The translations under genes and the position numbers were made by a program. From the NCBI RefSeq assembly GCF_030316885.1, contig NZ_JASZYQ010000004.1:186001-250000 (forward strand): a DNA stretch of 64,000 nucleotides, in the 5' to 3' direction. Positions 52,573 through 62,448 of this stretch are shown piece after piece (positions within the stretch are counted from its first letter, which is position 1; every line of letters starts with the position of its first letter). The DNA is from Variovorax jilinensis. GTDB lineage: Bacteria > Pseudomonadota > Gammaproteobacteria > Burkholderiales > Burkholderiaceae_C. The notes beneath the pieces were generated by a model, which was given only the letters and a program-made list of their open reading frames with translations, was not told the origin of the DNA and searched no databases.

Positions 52573-54633
52573 TCAGGCCGTGGGCAGGGTGAATCGGAAC
52601 ACGGTGCCGCGCGGACGATGCGGCTCGTACATCAGCACGCCGCCGTGCTGCTCGACCACGGTACGGCACAGGCTCAGGCCCAGACCCATGCCGTCGGCAC
52701 GGGTCGTGAAGAAGGGGGTGAACAGCCGCGCGGCGACCTCCTCGCTGATGCCGCAGCCCAGGTCGGCGACCGAGAACTCGAGCCAGCGGCGCGCATCCGG
52801 GCCGCCGCCGGCTGCACCGCCCGCGCTCGCGGCACGCGCCACGCGCAGCCGCAGCACGCGCTCGCCGGGGCCGGGCGTGTCCATGGCCTGCATGCCGTTG
52901 CGCGCGAGATTGAGCAGCACCTGCTCGACCAGCGTGCGATCGCAGACCACGGCCGGCAGTGCATCTTCGAGCGCCAGCTCGATGCGAACACCGAGCTTGC
53001 GCGCCTGCAGCCGTACCAGCGGCAGTACCGCCTCGACCAGCGCCTGCGGCGCGACCGCCTCGCGCGTGCGGTCGCGCCGGCGAACGAAGTCGTGCACGCT
53101 GCGGATCACCTGGCCGGCGCGGTCGGCCTGTTCGGCGATGCGGCGCACCGCCATCGCGACCTCCTCGTGCTCGCGGGCGCGGGTCGCGCCCTCGGCGTGC
53201 AGCAGGTTCAGCGAACCGCTCGCATAGCTGGCGATCGCGGCCAGCGGCTGGGTCAGCTCGTGGCTCAGCAGCGAGGCCATCTCGCCGACGGTGGCCAGGC
53301 GTGCGCTGGCCTGCAGCCGCTCCTGGCTGGCGCGCGACAGTTCCTCGACGCGACGCTGCTCGCTGATGTCGATCGAGGCGCTCATCCAGCCGGTCTGCGA
53401 GCCCAGAGCGTTGATCAGCGGCGCCTCGAAGATCAGCACCGGGAAGCGGCTGCCGTCCTTGCGCATGAAGACCGATTCGAAGCCTTCGCGCGGCGGCGTG
53501 CCGCCGGCCAGCCGTGCGGCCTGCCGGCGCTGGTATTCGTGCGCCAGCTCGGTCGGCCAGTAGGGCACGTCGACATCGCTGCTGCCCATCAGCTCTTCGG
53601 CGCTGAAGCCGACCATCTCGCAGAAGGCCGGGTTGACGTAGGTGATGCGGCCCTGCAGGTCGCGCGCCCGCAGGCCGGTGATGACCGAGTCCTCCATCGC
53701 CTTGCGGAAGGCCAGTGCGTCGGCGAGGTCGCCTTCGGCGCGCTGGCGGCGGCGGGTATCGCGCGCGAGCAGCACCAGCACCGAGACCAGCGCGATCGAG
53801 ATCGCCGTGACCAGCGCGGTCAGCATGTTGGGGAACAGGTCGGGCACGGCGCGCCAGCCGTCGACCCGCAGCATCAGCGTGGCGCCCGGCAGGTCGATCA
53901 GCTGCTGTGCGCTGAAGACCCGCGTGCCGATGCGCCGCGGCGCGCCGATCGCCACCAGGCGCGTGCCGTCGGCCTCGGTGAAGGCGACCTCCTGGCCGCG
54001 GCTGAGCATCGGCGCCAGCAGTTCGCCGAGGATGTCGCGCAGCGAATAGGCGGCCACCAGGTAGCCGCCGCCCTCGACCGGCACGCAGACCTCCATGACC
54101 TCCAGGCCGGTTCCCTGGATCACGGGCACGTAGTGGCTCGGCGAATAGGCCGGCGTGCCGAGCTTGCGCGCGCTGGCGCAGGCCTGCTCGACATCGGGCT
54201 GGCCCGGGCCGCGGTCGTCCGGCTCGAAGATCCGCCGGCGGTAGGGCGAATCGACCATCCCGATCGGCTTCAGCGCCGCATCGCGCCATTCGAGGCGAAG
54301 CCACTCGCGGTGGTCGCGCAGCAGCGCCGCGGCGCGGTTCTCCCACTGCTCGCGATCGACGCCACCGGCCAGCGAGGCCCGCAGCGTCTGCACATTGCGC
54401 TGCATGCCGTCGCGCAGGTCGGAGACGGCATCGGCAGTGTCGCGGTCGAGCACGCTCTGCGTCTGCTCGACCTCGTGCCGCCCGGCCAGCCAGACCACCG
54501 TCACCAGCAGCGCCAGCACCAGCATCGCGAGCAGCAGCCACAGCTGCCAGCGCCGCCAGGCCGAGCGCAGCAGCCGCAGCCGCGCGAAGGCGGGACGCAG
54601 CACGCGGGCGACGGGCAAGGCAGGAGCGGACAC
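52573..54633 (-). CDS. PAS-domain sensor histidine kinase
   Basis: A 686-aa membrane kinase. A helix at about 31-51 (WQLWLLLAMLVLALLVTVVWL) and another at about 272-292 bracket a periplasmic sensor domain of some 220 residues. A PAS domain follows (about 312-430, ITYVNPAFCEMVGFSAEELMG), then the HisKA phospho-site His in LLSHELTQPLAAIASYA near 465. The C-terminal ATPase has NLARNGMQAM, DLGCGIS and GMGLGLSLCRTVVEQHGG. Start is GTG at 54633, one base after the nitrilase frame ends. It should phosphorylate the FixJ-like regulator next to it. Confidence 0.94.
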   Translation of the reverse strand: MSAPALPVARVLRPAFARLRLLRSAWRRWQLWLLLAMLVLALLVTVVWLAGRHEVEQTQSVLDRDTADAVSDLRDGMQRNVQTLRASLAGGVDREQWENRAAALLRDHREWLRLEWRDAALKPIGMVDSPYRRRIFEPDDRGPGQPDVEQACASARKLGTPAYSPSHYVPVIQGTGLEVMEVCVPVEGGGYLVAAYSLRDILGELLAPMLSRGQEVAFTEADGTRLVAIGAPRRIGTRVFSAQQLIDLPGATLMLRVDGWRAVPDLFPNMLTALVTAISIALVSVLVLLARDTRRRQRAEGDLADALAFRKAMEDSVITGLRARDLQGRITYVNPAFCEMVGFSAEELMGSSDVDVPYWPTELAHEYQRRQAARLAGGTPPREGFESVFMRKDGSRFPVLIFEAPLINALGSQTGWMSASIDISEQRRVEELSRASQERLQASARLATVGEMASLLSHELTQPLAAIASYASGSLNLLHAEGATRAREHEEVAMAVRRIAEQADRAGQVIRSVHDFVRRRDRTREAVAPQALVEAVLPLVRLQARKLGVRIELALEDALPAVVCDRTLVEQVLLNLARNGMQAMDTPGPGERVLRLRVARAASAGGAAGGGPDARRWLEFSVADLGCGISEEVAARLFTPFFTTRADGMGLGLSLCRTVVEQHGGVLMYEPHRPRGTVFRFTLPTA

Positions 54634-54636
54634 CGA

Positions 54637-55458
54637 TCAGGCTCGGATCACGGCGTGGCCCAGCGCGGGCAGCTGGCTGCGCGCGCTCTCGAGCCGCGCC
54701 AGATCGAGCTCGAACGCCACCACGCCTTCCTCGCTGGCCTGCTGCGCGACCACGTTGCCCCAGGGATCGACCACCATCGACTGGCCCCAGGTGCGGCGGC
54801 CGTTCTCGTGCGTGCCGCCCTGCGCGGGCGCCACCACCCAGGCCAGGTTCTCGATCGCGCGGGCGCGCAGCAGCACCTCCCAGTGCGCCGCGCCCGTGGG
54901 GTGGGTGAAGGCGCTCGGCACCAGCAGCAATTCGGCGCCGTCGCGCGCCAGCGCAAGGTACAGCTCGGGAAAGCGAAGGTCGTAGCAGACGCTCAGGCCG
55001 ATGCGCCAGCGATGGCCGTCGCGCGAGGGCAGGTCGAAGCAGACCGGCTGCGTCCCCGGCGCGATCACGCGCGCCTCGTCGTAGCGCTCGCGGCCGTTGT
55101 CGAACGAGAACAGGTGGATCTTGTCGTAGCGCGCAACGCGCTGGCCCTCGGGGCCGTAGACCAGCGAGCTGTTGAAGACGTGCAGTTCGTCGTCGGTCTC
55201 GATCGGCAGCGTGCCGCCGACGATCCAGAGGCCGAATTCGCGCGCCGCATCGGCCAGGAAGCTCTGCACGGTGCCGGCGTCGGCGTTCTCGCGCAGCGCC
55301 AGCTTGTCGGTGTCGCGCCGGCCCATCATGCAGAAGTACTCGGGCAGCACGGCCAGCTCGGCGTCCGCGGCGGCCGCCTCGGCCAGCAGGTCGTGCGCGC
55401 GCGCCAGGTTGGCCTCGCGGGCGACCGCCGACACCATCTGGATGGCTGCGACTTTCAT
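54637..55458 (-). CDS. Carbon-nitrogen hydrolase (nitrilase superfamily, Nit type)
   Basis: A 273-aa cytosolic amidase. The catalytic triad is readable: Glu40 in AVLPEYFCMMG, Lys near 112 in RYDKIHLFSFD and Cys near 150 in GLSVCYDLRFPELY. It most resembles the Nit family, which removes deaminated glutathione. In related genomes the order yhdP-nit is common, as here (32-base gap); tldD normally follows but is replaced by the sensor kinase gene. The ATG at 55458 is the family start MKVAAIQMVS. Confidence 0.93.
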   Translation of the reverse strand: MKVAAIQMVSAVAREANLARAHDLLAEAAAADAELAVLPEYFCMMGRRDTDKLALRENADAGTVQSFLADAAREFGLWIVGGTLPIETDDELHVFNSSLVYGPEGQRVARYDKIHLFSFDNGRERYDEARVIAPGTQPVCFDLPSRDGHRWRIGLSVCYDLRFPELYLALARDGAELLLVPSAFTHPTGAAHWEVLLRARAIENLAWVVAPAQGGTHENGRRTWGQSMVVDPWGNVVAQQASEEGVVAFELDLARLESARSQLPALGHAVIRA

Positions 55459-55490
55459 GGCATTCGTCTCCTTGCTGGGGACCTGATTGT

Positions 55491-58400
55491 CTATCTCGGG
55501 GCCGGCTGCGTCTCGGCGGGCGCGGCCTGCGAGGCCGGCGGCGCGCGCCGTGGCACGCGGGTGATCTTCGGATCGGTCCAGGTGCCGTCGATCTGGAACT
55601 CCTGCGTCGCGGCGGCGATCAGCGGCCGGCTCAGGATCATCTGCGCCAGGAAGGTGCCGAGGCCGATCGCGGGATTGATCGCGGTGGCGACCAGCGCCGC
55701 GGTGCCGGCGCTGATCTCGGGCACCACCACCACGCGGATGTTCTGGGTCTCGCGCGCGATGTCGGCCGAGCCGTCCATCAGCACCGCCGCGTTGACGCCC
55801 TTCATCTGCAGGTTGTTGGTGCTGGCCACGCCCTTCACGATGCTGGCGTCGCCGCGCAGGAAGTCGAAGGCGAAGCCGGCGCTGAAGATGTCGCGGAAGT
55901 CGAGCGTGAGCCGGCGCGGCAGGGCCTGCAGGCTCAGCACGCCGAGCAGCTTGGCGATGCCGGGATCGGCCTTCAGGAACTGACCCGACTCGACGTCGAT
56001 CTGCAACTGGCCGCCGAGGCTCGGATAGTCGATGGAGAACGGCGAACCGGTCCAGTCGACCTGGCCCTCGAGCCGGCCCCGCCCGCGCCGCACCACGTCC
56101 TTCATGCCCATGCGGCTGAGCAGGTTGCCGGCATCGACGATGTCGAGCTTGAAGTCCATGTTCGTGCGCCGGTTCTCGCGTCCGCCGCTCGCGGGGCCGC
56201 CGGGTGGGGCCGCCCAGCTGCCCTGGGCGCTGAAGCTGGCGTCGGGGTTGGTGAAGGTCAGCTTGCCGAGGCGCCATTCGCGCCCAACGCCGCCACGGTT
56301 GACGGCATCGATCTCGGCGCGGCCCAGGCGGTGGCCCAGCAGCTCGAAGTCGTCCACCACGATGTCGAGCGCGGGCAGGGTGCTCGGCTGCTCGTCGAGC
56401 AGGGACTCGACCGCGCTGGTCTCGCTGCGCGCGATCTTGAGCCGGGCGAGCCGCGCATAGAGCCGGCCGGCCTGCGTGTGGCGGTATTCGACGTAGCCGC
56501 TGAGTTCGGTGGCATCGACGTTCGCGCGCCACACCGGGCCGTCGCGCGTGCCGCCCAGCACGACGTCGTTGAGCGTGCGGCCGCCGAAGGACAGCGCCTG
56601 GGCCCGCAGCGCGATCAGCGTCGGCAGGTAGGCCATGGCATCGTCGGTGCTGTCGGCCGCGGTCGCCACCGGTGCCGGGCCCGTGGCCTCGACCGGCTTG
56701 CCGGCGGTGGAATTGAACAGCGCCTCCCAGGCGCCGATGTCGAGCCGCTGGAAGCGCAGGTTCGCGAGCACGCCGCGCTCGGGCGGCGGTGCCGACTCGC
56801 CGGGCCCGAGCCCGATGCCGATCGCGCCGCGCAGCACCCTGGCCTCGCGCCCCGAGATGTCGCGCACGTAGACGGCCGACCCGACCTTGCCGAGCTCGAC
56901 CGAGATCTGGTCGTTGACGACCGGCGCCGCACCGCCGCGGGCTTCGCGCAGCACCACCTTCTTCTCGATCCGCAGCGGCATCAGATCCTCGGGCGCCTTG
57001 GCTGCAGGCGCGGGCAGCTGCAGGCCCAGCCCCTGCAGGCTGCTGGTGAGAAGGAACTCCGAGGCGCCGTCGCGGGCCGTGAAACTGGCGGCGTAGGGCG
57101 TGCTCCCGCTCGCGTTCCTGGCCAGCCGCGCGAGCCAGTCGACCTCGCGCGCCGCACGCAGGCCGTCGGCGCTCGCGGTGCCCTGCACGCGGACGTCGAG
57201 GGGCTGCTTGTCGCTGAAGCCACCGCTGCCCTCGACGCGCAGCGCGCCGCCCAGGGCGCGCGCCTGCACGCCGGCCAGCGCGAAGCCGTTCTCGGTGAAG
57301 CTCAGCGTGCCGCGCGCCTGCGTGAGCGCGGGTGCCGCCGCCGCCAGCTGCAGCTCGTTGTCGGCCAGCGCGATGCTGGCCTGCACCTTGGTCTTGTCCA
57401 TGGCCGAGAGCGGCAACTCGAGCCGCAGCTTGTAGTCGGCATTGCCGCTGGCGCGCATGCCGGCGAGCGTGCTGCCGAGCTCGCCCGCGAGCGGCGCCCC
57501 GACGCGCAGCAATTCGCCGAGCGGACCCTTGGCCTGCGCATCGAGCTTGAGCACGGGCGCGTGGTGCGACATGTCGGCGATCTGCGCCTCGGCCTTGGAG
57601 ACCTCGATCGTCTGCGTGCCCGCGATCCGGCCGCGCGCGTTGCGCACCTGCATGCCGGCGCCCTGGAACACCAGTTCGCCCGACAGGCCCGTGAGCCCGG
57701 GCCAGGCGTGGGTGTCGCCGGGCGTCGGCGGCACGTAGGCATAGCTGACGTCGGCGACCCTGGCGGCGATGCGGAATTCGCCCTGCTTCGGGTCCGTGAA
57801 CGGCATGTCCCACAGGTCGCCGCGGACCCTGAAGTCGACCATGCTGGCCGTGCCCTTGGTGACCGCGTCGCGCACGTAGTCGCGTGTGTCCTTGGGGATG
57901 TGCAGCGGCAGGTAGCGCCAGACGCGCGTGCCGTCGGCCCGCGTGAGCCGGCCCTGCAGGTCGAGCACGCCCGGGTAGCGGTCCTTGGACGGCGAGGTGG
58001 CGGGATCGCTGGTGTGCCAGATGGCATCGGCCTCGCCCTCGGCATCCGCGTTCGCGAAGCGCAGCTTCGAGACCTGCACCTGCACCGCCGGGCCGTCGAG
58101 CTTCCACTGCACCTGGGTCGAAAGACGTTCCATCGGTACCACCGGTTGCTCGAAGATGCCCGGCAGGTCGAGCGCGCCGCTCGCGATCGCGACCGTGGCG
58201 CTGCCACCTGCCTGGCTGGCGTCGAAGTCGATCGTCGCGCCGCTGACGCCGGGCGTTCCGACAGGCTCCTGGGAAGCGTGCGACGCGTGCGTTGGGTGCG
58301 CCTGCGCCTGCGCCTGCGTTTGCGACTGGGCCGGTACCGGCACTGGCTCCCCGGGCTGCGCCGCGATGCTGAATGCGCTCGCGCGGCCCTTGAGCTGGTA

Positions 58401-59639
58401 GCTGACCGGTTCGCCGCCGGAACCCTGCCAGCTGGCGTCGATGTGCTCGACCAGGCCGCGCGGCTTGTAGGCGTCGATCAGACGGCGCGTGGTGGCGCCG
58501 AGCGGCAGCCGGTCGGCGATCAGCGCCAGCGCAGCGAGATCGAGCCGGTCGGCGCGCAGCGCGCTGCGCTCCGGCGCGCGACCCTTGGCCGGGACATGCT
58601 GGAACCACAGGTTGCCACCGGGCCAGCGCAGCCGGTCGGCGGTCTGGAACTGCAGGCCCGTGGTGGCGAACTCGAGCAGGGTGTCGCTGCGCTTCAGGCT
58701 CAGGCGGCCGGTCAGGTCGCGCAGCACCAGCGGTTCGAGATCCTTGCCGAGCACCGCGTCGACCGAGTTCAGCGCCAGGTCGGCCACGCCGCCCGTGATG
58801 ACGCCGTCATCGACATCGGCCCAGGCCCTGAGCCCGCCCGCGCCTTCGACGATCCGGGCATCGATGTCGACGTAGCGCCCCAGGCGCCGGATGTCGATAT
58901 AGGGCAGGTTGGCGAAGATCTGGCCTCGCCAGCTGCGCCAGTTGCCGCTGCGCACCGACAGCAGCGGCTGGCGGAACTCGCCCATCAGCGTGAGGCGCTG
59001 GCCCCAGCCCGCGGGCGGCGTGGCGTCCAGTCGCATCGCATGGCTGCGGCCGCCGTTGCGGGCCACGAACTGCACGTCGGTCAGCAGCAGGGGTTCGGTC
59101 TTGCGCCAGTCGTCGCTCCAGCGCACCGTGCCGCCCTCGACCACCACTTCGCGCTGGGCAAAGAACCAGTCGGCGCCGTCGCCGCCGCCGCTGGTGTCGT
59201 TCGACATGTCGAGGCCGGCGACACGGATCCGGCCGAGCGCGTCGCGCCGCACCTCGACCTGCGGCCGCTCGACGTAGAGCTGCTCGAAGCTCAGGTTCCA
59301 GATCGAGCGCGGCGACACGCTGGCCACCACGCGCTGCAGGCGCAGCGATTCCTGGTCGCGCTCGTCGAGCAGGACCACGTCGTGCAGCTCGATGGTCGGA
59401 AAAAGGCCGCTCGAACGCGCCTCGATGGCGCCGATGCGCACGGGCACCCCGATGACTCGCGAGGCCTGCGCCTCGAGCGCGCCACGGTAGTCGCCGATTC
59501 GCGGCACAATCCAGACGTGTAGGACAACGACTGACAGCGCAAGCAACAGCCATGCACCGATCAGCAAACCCAACAACCAGCGTGCCGTTGCAGCGGTGAT
59601 CTTGAGCAGACGTGAAGGGGAAGACGTCGTGTCGTTCAT
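55491..59639 (-). CDS. yhdP: YhdP-family AsmA-like envelope protein
   Basis: A 1382-aa protein with one N-terminal helix (about 17-46, WLLGLLIGAWLLLALSVVVLHVWIV) and a very long periplasmic part made of beta-strand repeats of the AsmA/DUF3971 kind, ending in the conserved LDFRDIFSAGFAFDFLRGDASIVKGVA block near 1240 and FQIDGTWTDPKITRVPR near 1355. Such proteins are thought to form a bridge carrying phospholipids to the outer membrane. A short repeat QTQAQAQAH lies near 437-447. It is divergent from glnE with only about 25 bases between starts. Confidence 0.93.
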   Translation of the reverse strand: MNDTTSSPSRLLKITAATARWLLGLLIGAWLLLALSVVVLHVWIVPRIGDYRGALEAQASRVIGVPVRIGAIEARSSGLFPTIELHDVVLLDERDQESLRLQRVVASVSPRSIWNLSFEQLYVERPQVEVRRDALGRIRVAGLDMSNDTSGGGDGADWFFAQREVVVEGGTVRWSDDWRKTEPLLLTDVQFVARNGGRSHAMRLDATPPAGWGQRLTLMGEFRQPLLSVRSGNWRSWRGQIFANLPYIDIRRLGRYVDIDARIVEGAGGLRAWADVDDGVITGGVADLALNSVDAVLGKDLEPLVLRDLTGRLSLKRSDTLLEFATTGLQFQTADRLRWPGGNLWFQHVPAKGRAPERSALRADRLDLAALALIADRLPLGATTRRLIDAYKPRGLVEHIDASWQGSGGEPVSYQLKGRASAFSIAAQPGEPVPVPAQSQTQAQAQAHPTHASHASQEPVGTPGVSGATIDFDASQAGGSATVAIASGALDLPGIFEQPVVPMERLSTQVQWKLDGPAVQVQVSKLRFANADAEGEADAIWHTSDPATSPSKDRYPGVLDLQGRLTRADGTRVWRYLPLHIPKDTRDYVRDAVTKGTASMVDFRVRGDLWDMPFTDPKQGEFRIAARVADVSYAYVPPTPGDTHAWPGLTGLSGELVFQGAGMQVRNARGRIAGTQTIEVSKAEAQIADMSHHAPVLKLDAQAKGPLGELLRVGAPLAGELGSTLAGMRASGNADYKLRLELPLSAMDKTKVQASIALADNELQLAAAAPALTQARGTLSFTENGFALAGVQARALGGALRVEGSGGFSDKQPLDVRVQGTASADGLRAAREVDWLARLARNASGSTPYAASFTARDGASEFLLTSSLQGLGLQLPAPAAKAPEDLMPLRIEKKVVLREARGGAAPVVNDQISVELGKVGSAVYVRDISGREARVLRGAIGIGLGPGESAPPPERGVLANLRFQRLDIGAWEALFNSTAGKPVEATGPAPVATAADSTDDAMAYLPTLIALRAQALSFGGRTLNDVVLGGTRDGPVWRANVDATELSGYVEYRHTQAGRLYARLARLKIARSETSAVESLLDEQPSTLPALDIVVDDFELLGHRLGRAEIDAVNRGGVGREWRLGKLTFTNPDASFSAQGSWAAPPGGPASGGRENRRTNMDFKLDIVDAGNLLSRMGMKDVVRRGRGRLEGQVDWTGSPFSIDYPSLGGQLQIDVESGQFLKADPGIAKLLGVLSLQALPRRLTLDFRDIFSAGFAFDFLRGDASIVKGVASTNNLQMKGVNAAVLMDGSADIARETQNIRVVVVPEISAGTAALVATAINPAIGLGTFLAQMILSRPLIAAATQEFQIDGTWTDPKITRVPRRAPPASQAAPAETQPAPR
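58296..58325. repeat. Short hexanucleotide repeat within yhdP
   Basis: The plus strand reads consecutive CGCCTG/CTGCGC-type units that encode QAQAQA-type residues in YhdP. It is a minor in-frame low-complexity spot. Confidence 0.5.
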
Positions 59640-59664
59640 TGAGGATCGCGCTGTGTCAGGAATT
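59640..59664. promoter_or_regulatory. Very short divergent spacer between yhdP and glnE
   Basis: Only 25 bases separate the yhdP ATG from the chosen glnE ATG. The promoter of each gene must therefore lie inside the 5' coding part of the other, unless glnE starts farther upstream. Confidence 0.4.
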
Positions 59665-62448
59665 ATGACCGCCAGCTCCCACCCGGGCGTCCCTGGTGCC
59701 GGTACTCCGGCGCACCGGCCGACGCCGCCCTCCGATTCATCGCCGCTGTCGGCCTCCTCGCGCTTCGTGCAGAGGCTGCGCCGCCGCTATGCCGGCGAGC
59801 TCGCGCTGCTGGCCGAAGGCGAACCGCGCCGGGCGCAGATGGCCGAGGCCTACCAATCCCTGCGCGCGCGTGGGGACAACATCGCCGACGCGCTTCGCAT
59901 CGTTCGCCAGCTGGTCATGGAGCGGCTGATCACGCTCGACTGCGACCACCAGGCATCGCTCGCCGTCGTCACCTGCGCGGTCACCGAGCTGGCCGAATTC
60001 GCGCTCGACGTCGCCTGCCGCGAGGCCTGCGCCGAGCTCGAGGCCACGCACGGCGCCCCGCTGGCGGCCGATGGTCGCCGGGCCCAGCTCTGGATCGTCG
60101 GCATGGGCAAGTTCGGCGCGCGCGAGCTCAATGTCTCGAGCGACATCGACCTGATCTACCTCTACGACCACGACGGCGAAACCGCCGGCAACGCCGAGGG
60201 GCGCTCGCGGCTCGCCAACCAGGACTTCTTCTCGCGCGTGGTGAAGCGCATCTACGCGCTGGTGGGCGACACCACCGAGCACGGATTCGTGTTCCGGGTC
60301 GACCTCGCGCTGCGGCCCAACGGCAACTCGGGTCCCAGCGTCGTCTCGCTCGACGCGCTCGAGGAGTATTTCCAGGTCCAGGGCCGCGAATGGGAACGCT
60401 TCGCCTGGCTCAAGAGCCGCGTGGTGGCGCCCGCGTCGGTGGTGGCCGACGGCAGCGCGCAGGCGCTGCGCGGCGTGGTGCTGCCCTTCGTGTTCCGCCG
60501 CTACCTCGACTACAGCGTGTTCGATTCGCTGCGCACGCTGCACCGCCAGATCCGCGAGCAGGCGGCGCGCCGCAGCGCCGGCCGGCCCGAGCGCGCCAAC
60601 GACGTCAAGCTGTCGCGCGGCGGCATCCGCGAGATCGAATTCACGGTGCAGCTGCTGCAGGTCGTGCGCGGCGGCCAGTTTCCCGAACTGCGCACGCGGC
60701 CCACGCTCGACGCGCTGCAGCGGCTGGCGCGCGCCAACCTGATGCCGCAGGAAGCGGCCGACGCGCTGGCCGCGGCCTACGAATTCCTGCGCCGGGTCGA
60801 GCACCGCATCCAGTACCTGGACGACCAGCAGACCCACGTGCTGCCGGTCAACGACGACGATCTGCGCTGGATCGCGCTCACGCTCGGCTTCCCCGACTGC
60901 TGCGCTTTCCTCGCCCAGCTCGACACTCACCGCGAGTTCGTGGCCCAGGAGTTCGACAAGCTGCTCGGCGGCAAGAAGGCCTGCACGGGCTGCAAGGGAA
61001 CGTCCGTACAGGTGCCACAGATCGACATGGCCGACCTGCTCGACCAGCTGCCGGCACCGTTCGCCGCGCGCATGCGGGAGTGGTCCGGCAACCCGCGCGT
61101 GCTGGCGCTGCGCGACGAGACCCGTGCCCGCTTGCGCCAGCTCGTGCAACGCACCGGCCAGTGGCTGCGCGAGCCCGACGGCGACGGACCGGGTCAGGTG
61201 GCACGCCACGTCGATGCCGCGCTGCGCTGGGCCGACTGGATCGAGCCGCTGCTGCGCCGCGAGAGCTACATCGCGCTGCTGGTCGAGCGGCCCGCGGTCC
61301 AGGAACGCCTGCTGCGCCTGCTCGGCTCGGCCAAGTGGCCCGCGCGCTACCTCATGCAGCACCCGGGCGTGATCGACGAACTGGCCAGCGACGAGATGCT
61401 GTCGGGCCGCTTCGTCGCCGCCGAGTTCGAACGCGAGCTCGAGGATCGCCATCGCTCGCTGACCCGCACCGGCGAGGCCGACGAGGAACGGCTGCTGAAC
61501 CTGCTGCGCCATGCGCACCATGCCGAGCTGTTCCGCACGCTGGCGCGCGACGTCGACGGCCGCATCACGGTCGAGCAGGTGGCCGACGATCTCAGTGCAT
61601 TGGCAGACGCCGTGCTGCGCGTGACCGCGCGCTGGTGCTGGCCGCATCTGCGCAACCGGCACCGCGAGGCGCCGCAGTTCGCGGTCATCGGCTACGGCAA
61701 GCTGGGCGGCAAGGAGCTCGGCTACGGCAGCGACCTCGACATCGTGTTCGTCTACGACGACGAGGACGAGCGCGCCGGCGAGGTCTACGCCGCCTACGTG
61801 CGCAAGCTGATCAACTGGCTGACGGTCAAGACCCGCGAGGGCGACCTGTTCGAGATCGACACCGCGCTGCGTCCCAACGGCAATTCGGGCCTGCTGACGA
61901 CCAGCTTCGAGGCCTACGAGAAGTACCAGCTCGGCCGCGGCAGCAACACCGCCTGGACCTGGGAACACCAGGCCATGACGCGCGCACGCTGCGTGCTCGG
62001 CGCCCCGGCACTGGCCGAGCGCTTCGATCGCATCCGCGGCGCCGTGATCACCGCGCCGCGCGACCGCGAGGCGCTCAGGGCCGAGATCGTCGCGATGCGC
62101 GAGAAGGTCAGCGCCGCCCACCCGGTGAAGACCGGGCTGTTCGACGTCAAGCACAGCGCGGGCGGCATGGTGGATGCGGAATTCGCGGTGCAGTTTCTCG
62201 TGCTGTCGGCCTCGGGCGCCCATCCGGAACTGGTGCCCAACGTGGGCAACATCGCGCTGCTGCTGCGGGCCGAGGCGGCCGGATTGCTGCCCGCGGGCGT
62301 CGGCCAGGCCGCGGCCTCGGCGTACCGCGAACTGCGCCGCGTGCAGCATCGCGCGCGCCTCAACGAGGAGCCGACGCAGGTGCCGATGGGCTCGCTGGTC
62401 GCTGAACGCGAGGCGATGCTCGCGCTGTGGAAGGCCGTGTTTGGCTGA
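59665..62448 (+). CDS. glnE: Glutamine synthetase adenylyltransferase/deadenylylase
   Basis: A 927-aa bifunctional enzyme that switches glutamine synthetase off by adding AMP and on by removing it. Two nucleotidyltransferase cores are intact: GMGKFGARELNVSSDIDLIY near residue 147 (N-terminal) and GYGKLGGKELGYGSDLDIVF near 677 (C-terminal), each followed by LRPNGNSG. The start at 59665 (MTASSHPGVPG) avoids overlap with yhdP; a frame from 59596 exists but overlaps the yhdP start. It precedes rlpA with an eight-base overlap. Confidence 0.96.
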   Translation: MTASSHPGVPGAGTPAHRPTPPSDSSPLSASSRFVQRLRRRYAGELALLAEGEPRRAQMAEAYQSLRARGDNIADALRIVRQLVMERLITLDCDHQASLAVVTCAVTELAEFALDVACREACAELEATHGAPLAADGRRAQLWIVGMGKFGARELNVSSDIDLIYLYDHDGETAGNAEGRSRLANQDFFSRVVKRIYALVGDTTEHGFVFRVDLALRPNGNSGPSVVSLDALEEYFQVQGREWERFAWLKSRVVAPASVVADGSAQALRGVVLPFVFRRYLDYSVFDSLRTLHRQIREQAARRSAGRPERANDVKLSRGGIREIEFTVQLLQVVRGGQFPELRTRPTLDALQRLARANLMPQEAADALAAAYEFLRRVEHRIQYLDDQQTHVLPVNDDDLRWIALTLGFPDCCAFLAQLDTHREFVAQEFDKLLGGKKACTGCKGTSVQVPQIDMADLLDQLPAPFAARMREWSGNPRVLALRDETRARLRQLVQRTGQWLREPDGDGPGQVARHVDAALRWADWIEPLLRRESYIALLVERPAVQERLLRLLGSAKWPARYLMQHPGVIDELASDEMLSGRFVAAEFERELEDRHRSLTRTGEADEERLLNLLRHAHHAELFRTLARDVDGRITVEQVADDLSALADAVLRVTARWCWPHLRNRHREAPQFAVIGYGKLGGKELGYGSDLDIVFVYDDEDERAGEVYAAYVRKLINWLTVKTREGDLFEIDTALRPNGNSGLLTTSFEAYEKYQLGRGSNTAWTWEHQAMTRARCVLGAPALAERFDRIRGAVITAPRDREALRAEIVAMREKVSAAHPVKTGLFDVKHSAGGMVDAEFAVQFLVLSASGAHPELVPNVGNIALLLRAEAAGLLPAGVGQAAASAYRELRRVQHRARLNEEPTQVPMGSLVAEREAMLALWKAVFG

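Noticed and set aside
52618..55983. A plus-strand open frame over the sensor kinase, nitrilase and yhdP
   Set aside because: Antisense to three recognised genes, with no start signal or conserved domain.
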